Below, one piece after another: positions 7,042 through 14,486 of a DNA stretch of 64,000 nucleotides. Both the position numbers and the translations under genes were made by a program. Origin of the DNA: Gallalistipes aquisgranensis (GTDB lineage: Bacteria > Bacteroidota > Bacteroidia > Bacteroidales > Rikenellaceae); NCBI RefSeq assembly GCF_014982715.1, contig NZ_JADCJY010000001.1:620001-684000 (forward strand), given 5' to 3'. The notes beneath the pieces were generated by a model, which saw only the letters and a list, made by a program, of their open reading frames with translations, did no database searches and was not told where the DNA came from. Numbering within the stretch: the first letter of the stretch is position 1; each line of letters begins with the position of its first letter.

Positions 7042-9204
7042 ATGGAGACTGTTATGAAGAGATATCTGTTGCTTGCCATATTCGTGTCGGCGGCCTGTGC
7101 CGTATTTCCCCAGAAGGGGAACATCGGTTTCGTCTATCCCTGCGGAGCTGCCCGGGGAACCACCGTGGAGGTGACGGTCGGCGGCCAGAACCTGAGCCGT
7201 GCGGAGGGCATCGTCGTGAGCGGAGCCGGGGTGAAGGGGGAGCTCGTCCCTCTGCCCGAGGGCCAGCCGAAGAAGAAACGCAAGGGCCGCAGGAATATCG
7301 GCGAGGAGGACAACCTCCAACTGGCCGACCAGGTGTGTTTTCGCCTCACGGTGGCTCCCGATGCCGAGCCGGGTCTGCGCGACCTGCGGCTGTTGCTGCC
7401 CAACGGCATGACGAACCGCCTCTATTTCGAAGTGGGCGAACTGCCCGATGTGCTCGGGAAAGAACCCGACGATGAGCAGGGAACTTTCGTAGAGACGCTC
7501 CCGGCCACACTGAACGGCCAGGTGATGCGCAGCGATGCCGACCGTTTCCGGTTCCGCGCCCGCAAGGGGCAGACGCTCGTGGCGCGGGCCAAAGGACGGC
7601 TGTTCGTTCCCTATCTGGCCGATGCCGTGCCGGGCTGGTTCCAGCCTGTGATGCGGATTTACGACAGCCGGATGAAGGAGGTTGCCTATAACGACGACTA
7701 TCGTTACCAGGTCGATCCGGTCATTCTGTTCGACGTGCCGGAGGATGGCGAATATACGGTGGAGATACGCGATGCGCTTCACCGCGGGCGGGAGGATTTC
7801 GTCTATCGTATCGACTTGGGCGAACTGCCTTTTATCACCTCGATCTATCCGCTCGGCGGTACGACCGGCCGGAAGAGCAGCGTGATGCTGAGGGGCGTGA
7901 ACCTGCCCGGAACCGCTCTGAAGCTGAAACCTGCGGAGGAGGGCCGGATTCCCGTCTCGGTGAGGAAAAAGAACGGACCTGCGTCGAACACCGTCTATTT
8001 CGAGTCGGGTCCGGAGGTCCAGCGCTATGCCGATTCCCGCAGGCCGAATTTCACGATCGGGCAGGCGGCCGAGATCGGATTGGGTGAGGTTTTCAATGCG
8101 GTGGTCGACCGTCCGATGCGGGTACACTGGTACCGGATCGACGTACCGGCCCGCCAGCCGGTCGTTTTCGAGGTGATGGCCCGCCGTCTGGGGTCGCCGG
8201 CCGACATGCGCATGACCCTCTACGACAGCCGGGGAAAGGTGCTTGCCGACGTGGACGATACGCCGGACAAGGAGGAGTACCTGCTCACGCACCATGCCGA
8301 TCCGCAGATCATCCGCCGGTTCCGGCAGGAGGAGACCTGTTTTCTGCGGCTGATCGAGTCGCAGGGTAAGGGTGGGGAGGAGTATGCCTACCGTCTGAAG
8401 GTAGGGAGAGCGGAAGCCGATTTCGCCCTCAATATCGAACCGGCGACCGTTTCGGTCGCCCGGGGAGGAAGCGGAGTGCTGAATGTCATCGCTCTCCGCA
8501 AGCAGCAGTTTCGCGGGCCGATCGACCTGCATGTAGAGGGATTGCCCGAAGGGTTCCGGATCAGTTCCGTCCGGATTCCGCAGGGAAGCCAGCGCCTGAT
8601 GCTGACGGTTACCGCGCCGGAGGGGGCCGACACGGCAGTCGTGCAGCCGAAAATCTACGGGACGGCCGAGGGCGAGGGCGGGCGTGTCGTGCGCCGCGAT
8701 GCGCGGCCCGTGGAGACCATGATGCAGGCATTTTATTATACCCACCTGATGCCGATCGACGAGTTTCGCCTGGAGGTGACCGACCGGCTGCCCTTCTCGC
8801 TCAGCGTGGCGGAACCGGAGCGGCCTCTGTCGCTTTCCGCGGAGCGTAAGGTGCCCCTGACCGTGCGGGTACGTCGGGACGAGGGGTACGACGAGCCGAT
8901 CACGCTGATGCTGCGCTCCTCCGAACGGGGAGTGAAGGCCGAGGCGGTGGTCGTCGGACCCGGACAGTCGGAGGCGGTGCTGGAGATCGAATGCAAAAGC
9001 GCCCGTCAGCGGGCCGTGCCAACCCAGCTGGTCGTGTCGGGTGTCGTGAAGGCCTCATCCAAACGGATCGCCGGACAGGCCCGCAACGCTTTCGTGGCCG
9101 CCGTCAGCGCCTTTACCCCTGCCGTGACCGCCATGATGCCCGTCTCTCCGAAACAGCCGGCGAAGCGGAAACCGGCCGCAGATCAACCGAATAAAGAGAA
9201 ATAG
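7042..9204 (+). CDS. Large secreted beta-rich protein with PPC-like (pre-peptidase C-terminal) domains
   Basis: A 720-aa protein that starts directly after the DUF1501 stop; the signal peptide really begins at the second ATG (7054, MKRYLLLAIF). After it comes an Ig/IPT-like segment (GNIGFVYPCGAARGTTVEVTV, residues about 25-140). Two beta domains of PPC type follow (about 150-265, with DADRFRFRARKGQTLVARAKG and MRIYDSRMKEVAYNDDYRY; and about 345-465, with VHWYRIDVPARQPVVFEVMA and MTLYDSRGKVLADVDD). Further beta-sandwich sequence leads to a basic, proline-rich tail. Proteins of this build follow DUF1549/DUF1501 genes in Planctomycetes. It probably provides binding or scaffolding in the periplasm or on the surface. 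No catalytic motif was recognised. Confidence 0.75.
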   Translation: METVMKRYLLLAIFVSAACAVFPQKGNIGFVYPCGAARGTTVEVTVGGQNLSRAEGIVVSGAGVKGELVPLPEGQPKKKRKGRRNIGEEDNLQLADQVCFRLTVAPDAEPGLRDLRLLLPNGMTNRLYFEVGELPDVLGKEPDDEQGTFVETLPATLNGQVMRSDADRFRFRARKGQTLVARAKGRLFVPYLADAVPGWFQPVMRIYDSRMKEVAYNDDYRYQVDPVILFDVPEDGEYTVEIRDALHRGREDFVYRIDLGELPFITSIYPLGGTTGRKSSVMLRGVNLPGTALKLKPAEEGRIPVSVRKKNGPASNTVYFESGPEVQRYADSRRPNFTIGQAAEIGLGEVFNAVVDRPMRVHWYRIDVPARQPVVFEVMARRLGSPADMRMTLYDSRGKVLADVDDTPDKEEYLLTHHADPQIIRRFRQEETCFLRLIESQGKGGEEYAYRLKVGRAEADFALNIEPATVSVARGGSGVLNVIALRKQQFRGPIDLHVEGLPEGFRISSVRIPQGSQRLMLTVTAPEGADTAVVQPKIYGTAEGEGGRVVRRDARPVETMMQAFYYTHLMPIDEFRLEVTDRLPFSLSVAEPERPLSLSAERKVPLTVRVRRDEGYDEPITLMLRSSERGVKAEAVVVGPGQSEAVLEIECKSARQRAVPTQLVVSGVVKASSKRIAGQARNAFVAAVSAFTPAVTAMMPVSPKQPAKRKPAADQPNKEK

Positions 9205-9205
9205 G

Positions 9206-10327
9206 ATGGAAGGAGGTTATTTTTGCAGGACGGCCCTCGCCAGCGGGGAGGATGTCCGCACCTGTGCCGGAGAGCTGGCGGAGCGGCTGGTCGGCGGACG
9301 GCCTTCCGGCACCGTGCCGGTCCGCCTCGTGTTTTTTACGGATGCGGCCGAAGGGGAGACTTTCCGGACGGTCGCCGAACGGATCGGAGAGGTGCTGTCC
9401 GGACGGTATCCCCGGCAACGGCCCGTATGGAGTCTCGTCGCCCAAAGGCCTCTGTCGGGCGGTATTCCGGCCCGTGCGTTGGCTGCCGAGGTCCACTATC
9501 ATGCCTTGCCGCGGCGGGGTGCGGTGCGGTACGGGTGCTTCGGAAAGATTCCCTATATCGTGTGCGACGACGGGGAGCGGCGGGAGCTTTTCCTCTCTGT
9601 GGGGCCCCATAACACCTGGTTGCCCGACTGCGTACCCGCCCAGGCGGAGGTCGTTTTCGGCCGGGTGGCGGAGATCATGCGCCGGGAGGGGTTTCCGATC
9701 GATTCCATTCAGCGCCAGTGGAACTATGTGGAGGGTATCACCCGAGAAACGCACGGCTGCCAGCACTATCAGGCGCTCAATGACGCCCGCAGCGAATTCT
9801 ACGCTCCGGTCTTCTGGACGAACGGCTATCCTGCGGCGACGGGGATCGGAACCGTATGCGGAGGCATCACGGTCGATGTGAATGCGGCAACCGGTCTGGT
9901 TTCGCGGGCGGTGGACAATCCGCTGCAACGTGCCGCGCATGTCTATTCGGAAAAGGTGCTCCGTCCGGGCGACCGGGCCGTCCCCACGACGCCTAAGTTC
10001 GAACGGGCGAGGGTGGTGGAGTACGGCGGGCAGTCGCTCTGCTACGTCTCCGGTACCGCCGCCATCCGGCGCGAAGAGTCGCTCGCCGGGATGGATGCCG
10101 TCCGGCAGACGGAAGTGACGGTCGGCAATATCGGACAACTCACCGCACAGGTCTCCTCCGGGTGTCGCGTCCGTTCGGCACGGGTCTATGTGAAACGCGC
10201 CGAAGACGTGCCAGCCGTGGAGGAGGCCGTACGGGCTGCCTATCCGGAGGCCGATCTGCTCTTTCTGGAGGCCGACGTGTGCCGTCCGGAGCTGTTGGTC
10301 GAAATCGAAGCGCTGGCTTTCGGCTGA
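9206..10327 (+). CDS. Rid-fold chorismatase-like protein (FkbO/Hyg5/XanB2 type)
   Basis: A 373-aa cytosolic protein beginning 1 nt after the preceding stop. The C-terminal half has Rid/YjgF-like features. The signatures QRQWNYVEGI, GCQHYQALNDARSEFY, GYPAATGIGT and the C-terminal DVCRPELLVEIEALAF resemble chorismatases, which hydrolyse chorismate to dihydroxycyclohexadienoate or to 3-/4-hydroxybenzoate plus pyruvate. C359 and E366 have the same spacing as the active-site Cys/Glu pair recalled for FkbO-type enzymes. Which product it makes cannot be decided by eye. It is the last gene of the sigma-factor run, where an aromatic-acid enzyme is unexpected. It might be only a Rid-like protein. Confidence 0.68.
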   Translation: MEGGYFCRTALASGEDVRTCAGELAERLVGGRPSGTVPVRLVFFTDAAEGETFRTVAERIGEVLSGRYPRQRPVWSLVAQRPLSGGIPARALAAEVHYHALPRRGAVRYGCFGKIPYIVCDDGERRELFLSVGPHNTWLPDCVPAQAEVVFGRVAEIMRREGFPIDSIQRQWNYVEGITRETHGCQHYQALNDARSEFYAPVFWTNGYPAATGIGTVCGGITVDVNAATGLVSRAVDNPLQRAAHVYSEKVLRPGDRAVPTTPKFERARVVEYGGQSLCYVSGTAAIRREESLAGMDAVRQTEVTVGNIGQLTAQVSSGCRVRSARVYVKRAEDVPAVEEAVRAAYPEADLLFLEADVCRPELLVEIEALAFG

Positions 10328-10386
10328 CGGCCGGGGCCGTGCGGGACAGAGGGACCGGCTGTCGCCGGAGACCTTGATTCCTGCGG

Positions 10387-10926
10387 CTACACGTTTTTCC
10401 CGGCTTCGAAGGCTTCCTGCATGGCGGGCTTGTCTTCGATCTCCCCGACTTTCCAGGCTCCCACGCCGTAGATTACCCCCTTTTCCGCGGCGCCTTCGAG
10501 ACAGTCGAGGAATCCTCGGAATCCCTCCACGGTGCGCTCCATGGCCGGAATGTTCGTCTCGGCCGCCGTGACGATGAAGTAGAACTCCTTGTCCCGGATT
10601 TCCAGGTAACAGGCGCAACAGCGGTCGATCAGCGTCTTCATTTGAGCGCACATCGTATAGAAATAGACTGGTGTGGCCATCACGATCACGTCCGCTTCGA
10701 TCATCTTCTCTACGATCTCCGCCGCGTCGTCCTGCTGCGGGCAGGGCTTGCCGTACATGCTGCACACGCTGCACCCCGTACAGTAATGAATGGTCTTGTC
10801 TTTCAGGAAAATTTTTTCCGCCCGGTGTCCCGCCTCCTGCGCCCCTTGCAGAAACTGGTCGCACAGGGTGTCCGAATTGCCTCCGCGGCGCGGGCTCGAG
10901 GAGAGGATCAGTACTTTTTTACTCAT
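10387..10926 (-). CDS. Iron-sulfur-flavoprotein-like NAD(P)H/FMN reductase
   Basis: A 179-aa flavodoxin-fold protein. The N-terminal SSSPRRGGNSD is the FMN phosphate-binding loop of the NADPH-dependent FMN reductase family. C49, C52, C55 and C62 form a compact C-x2-C-x2-C-x6-C cluster, as in iron-sulfur flavoproteins that bind [4Fe-4S]. MATPVYFYTMCAQMKTLIDR is the conserved flavin-face segment. The start was chosen at 10926, next to the flavodoxin strand; upstream in-frame codons are not protein-like. It is convergent with the chorismatase-like gene and divergent from menA. Confidence 0.87.
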   Translation of the reverse strand: MSKKVLILSSSPRRGGNSDTLCDQFLQGAQEAGHRAEKIFLKDKTIHYCTGCSVCSMYGKPCPQQDDAAEIVEKMIEADVIVMATPVYFYTMCAQMKTLIDRCCACYLEIRDKEFYFIVTAAETNIPAMERTVEGFRGFLDCLEGAAEKGVIYGVGAWKVGEIEDKPAMQEAFEAGKNV

Positions 10927-10956
10927 GGTTCCCATCTTGTCGTTTTTTCGATACGG

Positions 10957-10964
10957 CAAAGATA
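10957..10964 (-). promoter_or_regulatory. -7 element for the flavoprotein gene
   Basis: TATCTTTG on the minus strand, a full match to TAnnTTTG, about 31 nt upstream of the start codon. No clear -33 TTTG was found at 19-21 nt, so the promoter assignment rests on one element. Confidence 0.5.
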
Positions 10965-11101
10965 CGGGGCGTTTCCCGTTTTCCCGTTATATATATTCCG
11001 GTTTGTCATACCCGGTTTACGGATCGGCCGCCGTTTCCCCTGTCTGAGAGGGTGGGGCGGACGTATCGGCGAGGTGATGACCGTCGGCTCCGAATTTTGG
11101 T

Positions 11102-11109
11102 TATCTTTG
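11102..11109 (+). promoter_or_regulatory. -7 element for menA
   Basis: TATCTTTG, a full match to TAnnTTTG, 24 nt upstream of the menA ATG. The -33 position has no recognisable TTTG. Confidence 0.5.
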
Positions 11110-11132
11110 CGGTGACTTTTACCCTGCGAACG

Positions 11133-12029
11133 ATGGATACCGAACGAATGACTCCCTGGCGGGCATGGTTGCTGGCTTCGCGTCCCAAGACATTGGCCGG
11201 GGCTGCCGTGCCCGTGCTGATCGGATGCGCGCTGGCTGCCGAAGCCGGCGGTTTCGCGTGGACGCCCGGCCTGCTCTGCCTGGGGTTCGCCTTTCTGATG
11301 CAGGTCGACGCCAACCTGATCAACGATCTCTGCGACTACCTGAAGGGGAGCGACGGCGAGGACCGTCTCGGTCCCGACCGTGCCGTCTCCAAAGGTTGGA
11401 TCGCGCCCGGCGCCATGAAACGGGGTATCCTGATCGTTACAGCGTCGGCCTGTGCCGTGGGGCTCTGCCTGTTGTTTTATGGCGGCCCGGAACTGATCGC
11501 CGTGGGGATACTCTGCATCCTGTTCGCCTTTCTCTATACGGCGGGACCCTATCCTCTGGCCTATCATGGTTGGGGAGACGTGCTGGTGCTGCTCTTTTTC
11601 GGTTTCGTTCCGGTGGGATGTACCTATTATGTCATGTGTCACGGATGGACCTCTTCTGTGACGGTCGCTTCGCTGGCTTGCGGGCTGGTCGTCGATACCC
11701 TGCTGATGGTCAACAACTATCGTGACCGGGAACAGGATGCCCGCAGCGGGAAACGCACGCTCGTTGTGGCGTGGGGCGCCCGGGCCGGACACTCGCTCTA
11801 CCTGGCGCTGGGAGTTGCCGCCGCGGGGCTTTGCCTTCTTTTCTTTGCCGAAGGGCTGAGATGGGCCGGGCTTCTGCCCCTGCTCTATCTGCCGCCGCAT
11901 TTCGCCGCATGGCGGAAGATGGGCCGGATCGGGGAGGGACGGCAACTGAACCGGCTACTGGGCGAGACTTCGCGGAATATGCTGCTGTTCGCCGTACTGC
12001 TCTCCGCAGGCCTGTTGATCGGGCGGTAG
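11133..12029 (+). CDS. menA: 1,4-dihydroxy-2-naphthoate polyprenyltransferase MenA
   Basis: A 298-aa integral membrane prenyltransferase of the UbiA superfamily with eight or nine hydrophobic helices. It attaches the polyprenyl chain to DHNA in menaquinone synthesis. The first Asp-rich motif NLINDLCDYLKGSDGEDRL (near residue 62) and the second motif NNYRDREQDARSGKRTL are intact. The ATG at 11133 gives MDTERMTPWRAWLLASRPKTL, the normal MenA N-terminus; the frame remains open upstream but is not protein-like. It appears monocistronic. It also marks the end of the high-GC left part of the window. Confidence 0.93.
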   Translation: MDTERMTPWRAWLLASRPKTLAGAAVPVLIGCALAAEAGGFAWTPGLLCLGFAFLMQVDANLINDLCDYLKGSDGEDRLGPDRAVSKGWIAPGAMKRGILIVTASACAVGLCLLFYGGPELIAVGILCILFAFLYTAGPYPLAYHGWGDVLVLLFFGFVPVGCTYYVMCHGWTSSVTVASLACGLVVDTLLMVNNYRDREQDARSGKRTLVVAWGARAGHSLYLALGVAAAGLCLLFFAEGLRWAGLLPLLYLPPHFAAWRKMGRIGEGRQLNRLLGETSRNMLLFAVLLSAGLLIGR

Positions 12030-12191
12030 AAGCGGGAATGCCGGATATATCTTCAATCGGACATTATATTACCTGATGTAATAAAGTAAAGTTGAGGGCA
12101 AGTTTTTTTGAAGAGGTCGATTCCGCAATTCTTGACTTGATGTTTGGACCGTTGGTTCATTCTCGCGTCGGTTTCATTAATTCGCTTTATT

Positions 12192-14480
12192 TTACTTTAC
12201 TATAATTCCCATAACGCTGACAGGTGCATTGTCGCTGATGCGTTCGAAACGGAATACGAGTCTATCTGTAATTACAGTTCTTTTGAGTACTATGTTGCAT
12301 ACAGCATTGTGATTGTCTGTTATGTGAGCAATGTTATTACCATTGCCGTCTTCGACACTGAAATTACGCACGGTATGGGGGGATATATTAAAAAAGTGAT
12401 TCATCTGTACGGTTTCAAGAGCTTGATCGTAGTCGCTATCGAAAAATACACGTATGGTATTAAGGGCCTTTTTTTCATTCCAGTGCACATCTACCCAAGG
12501 TGTAATGTCGTTCCAATCGGCTGACCAGCAATTAGGTGAGTTGACAGGGCGAAAAATATGTCTGGATAGGTTTTCTGCTTCAAATCCATCTATGGGTGAA
12601 TGGAAATGCAACGCTATGTTCGAATTGTTTGGAATACGTTTGGGACACCAGAATTCAAATTCTTCGATTCCTATGTCTGCTGGGGGAACCTGTTTGCCAT
12701 AGTTCGAAACCGCAGGATTGACAGTGTTGTATACTGTTGTGACGCCTGATATGATTCCTGAAGCCATTTCAATCTCTACTTTTTCGTTGCGCATAAAGCA
12801 GATAAACAAATATTTAGCTTGCTTTGTAGTATAGTCGAAGCCAAAGTCGATAGTTTGTTCCCCTTTGTCAAGATGGATGGTTTTTGTCCCTATTGTTTCG
12901 CAGGGGGTGAAATTGCCCATTCGTTCGGAAGTCCTGAGTTGAATTTCTAACGAAGTTCGCTCTGAGCAACGTACATTTAGGGAGATCCGAGGCAAATTCC
13001 CCTTTATCGACAAGAGCGTTGCAGCAGATTCGGCGAGTGGCATAAAACCAATGCTCTTGCCTAAGTTGTCGAGTTTGAGTGTCGAAGAGACACTGATTGA
13101 TGCTTTTGATAGCAGTGAATCTATGGCGGAGATATCCAGATTGGGTATATGGTGCCCCCTTTCGATGAGAGAACGTTGGAGCTGTTTGATTTTCTCTTTA
13201 TCCATGAAGGCCGCGGGGAGCACGTTGTTTTTCGTGCACATTGCAGCACTGAGCCCTATCACTTCACCGCCATAGGCGCAGGTACACATCACGCGCGTCG
13301 AGCCATTGGCAACGTGCGAGACGGAGATGATACGTCCTCCGATTAAAAGATTATCTATATCCTTGCTTAGATAGCAGCGATAGGGGATTTGGTAAATACC
13401 CTTCGAGTGCCATTGGTTGCACGCCCTCAGTGACGAATATACTCCGTCGGCAGGGTGAAGATCTATCGACCAGCCCCCGAAGGCCACCGCATCATAATGT
13501 GTGTTTTGCAAGATAATATCATTTTGCGTCAAGGTGTAATAGCCGCAAAAACGTCTGCTCTCTCGTTTGCCCGGTATGATGCCGACCCATTCCAAAGTCT
13601 GGTTTGAAGTTTGTGGATATTTGCCGGAATTTTTGATGTAATCCCATATTCCATATACAACACGCCACAATTCGTATTTTATCTTTTCAGTGTCGTAAAC
13701 TGTGTCCAGACGACCTCCGTATTCAATCCACCAATATTTACAGCCATGTTGTTCGACATTGAAATATTCACTGTTGTTGATTCGTATTATCTTGTGCTCT
13801 ATGTTTTTGATCGCAAAATCCGGCGCATGATACTCAACGGGGCTATCTGTCTGTTTGGTGTAAAAAAATATCGTATGACCCAAAACCTCTCCATAGGCTT
13901 CTTTGTCGGCAATGAATTGTTCTCCGAATTCGTCTTTGTCCTCGGCACCTATACGGAAAGATGCTCCGGACAGGTAACCTACGATACCGTCACCCGAACA
14001 ATCTGCAAACAACGGAGCGGAAAATCTATATTCGGTCGAATTTTGTGAGTTAAAAGCATCCACCGAAGCGATCATCCTATCATTGTTTTTAGTGACGGCC
14101 GAGACCGAGGTGTTTAGGAAAAGATCAATATTGCGTTCTGCACATACTTTGTCTATCAATAGTGCGTCTAAAAATACGGGGTTACCCTCTTTGTTGCGGT
14201 ATAGGTTTTCGGTCATCAGTTCATCGACTAAACCACCTTCCCGTGACCATCTGTTGTTGTTCGCCATGTGAGAAGTGGCTCCTAACATCCATATACGTAC
14301 CTCGCTAGATGCATTGCCGCCTAGGACGGGACGATCCTGGATTAAAGCTACTTTAATACCTTCACGTGCGGCGGTAATGGCACATGTGACGCCTGTAATA
14401 CCTCCTCCTACGACGACAAGGTCATAGTCGAGTGTCTCGCGTTTATTTTTTCTATTGGTAACAAAATCGCTGGTTATCAT
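12192..14480 (-). CDS. FAD-dependent oxidoreductase (FAD_oxidored family), cytoplasmic
   Basis: A 762-aa protein without signal peptide. The dinucleotide-binding motif LVVVGGGITGVTCAI starts near residue 21 and is followed by PVLGGNASSEVRIW, the family signature. The segments LFADCSGDGIVGYLSGA and IPYRCYLSKDIDNLLIGGR belong to the FAD and substrate-side halves. About the last 280 residues are beta-rich and probably a separate sandwich domain. The substrate is unknown; the setting suggests a sugar or sugar acid. It is the second gene of a two-gene minus-strand unit, 6 nt after the symporter, so import and oxidation of the same compound is likely. A secreted relative sits at 36149-38005. Confidence 0.85.
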   Translation of the reverse strand: MITSDFVTNRKNKRETLDYDLVVVGGGITGVTCAITAAREGIKVALIQDRPVLGGNASSEVRIWMLGATSHMANNNRWSREGGLVDELMTENLYRNKEGNPVFLDALLIDKVCAERNIDLFLNTSVSAVTKNNDRMIASVDAFNSQNSTEYRFSAPLFADCSGDGIVGYLSGASFRIGAEDKDEFGEQFIADKEAYGEVLGHTIFFYTKQTDSPVEYHAPDFAIKNIEHKIIRINNSEYFNVEQHGCKYWWIEYGGRLDTVYDTEKIKYELWRVVYGIWDYIKNSGKYPQTSNQTLEWVGIIPGKRESRRFCGYYTLTQNDIILQNTHYDAVAFGGWSIDLHPADGVYSSLRACNQWHSKGIYQIPYRCYLSKDIDNLLIGGRIISVSHVANGSTRVMCTCAYGGEVIGLSAAMCTKNNVLPAAFMDKEKIKQLQRSLIERGHHIPNLDISAIDSLLSKASISVSSTLKLDNLGKSIGFMPLAESAATLLSIKGNLPRISLNVRCSERTSLEIQLRTSERMGNFTPCETIGTKTIHLDKGEQTIDFGFDYTTKQAKYLFICFMRNEKVEIEMASGIISGVTTVYNTVNPAVSNYGKQVPPADIGIEEFEFWCPKRIPNNSNIALHFHSPIDGFEAENLSRHIFRPVNSPNCWSADWNDITPWVDVHWNEKKALNTIRVFFDSDYDQALETVQMNHFFNISPHTVRNFSVEDGNGNNIAHITDNHNAVCNIVLKRTVITDRLVFRFERISDNAPVSVMGIIVK

Positions 14481-14486
14481 AGAGAA

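Noticed and set aside
5722-8745. A very long open frame on the minus strand opposite the DUF1501 and PPC-protein genes
   Set aside because: It is the GC-driven shadow of two well-supported + strand genes. The translation is rich in Arg, His, Gly and Pro without domains. The same applies to the long antisense frames at 39185-42256, 44046-46799, 50631-53777, 53950-55971, 56396-59698 and 61124-63922.
9218-9235. Strong Shine-Dalgarno-like AGGAGGT followed by TTG just inside the chorismatase-like gene
   Set aside because: The TTG is out of frame, and genes of this phylum do not depend on Shine-Dalgarno sequences. The ATG at 9206 remains the best start.
10355-10368. Hairpin CCGGC-TGTC-GCCGG between the chorismatase-like and flavoprotein genes
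   Set aside because: The stem is only 5 bp and no T-run follows on either strand. In such GC-rich DNA it is expected by chance.
12079-12202. An imperfect inverted repeat (TAATAAAGTAAAGT / ATTTTACTTTACTA) at the left edge of the AT-rich block
   Set aside because: 12 of 14 positions pair, but the arms are AT-rich, 96 nt apart, and one arm covers the stop codon of the FAD-oxidoreductase gene. There is no matching copy at the right edge, so it is not supported as an element end or a terminator.
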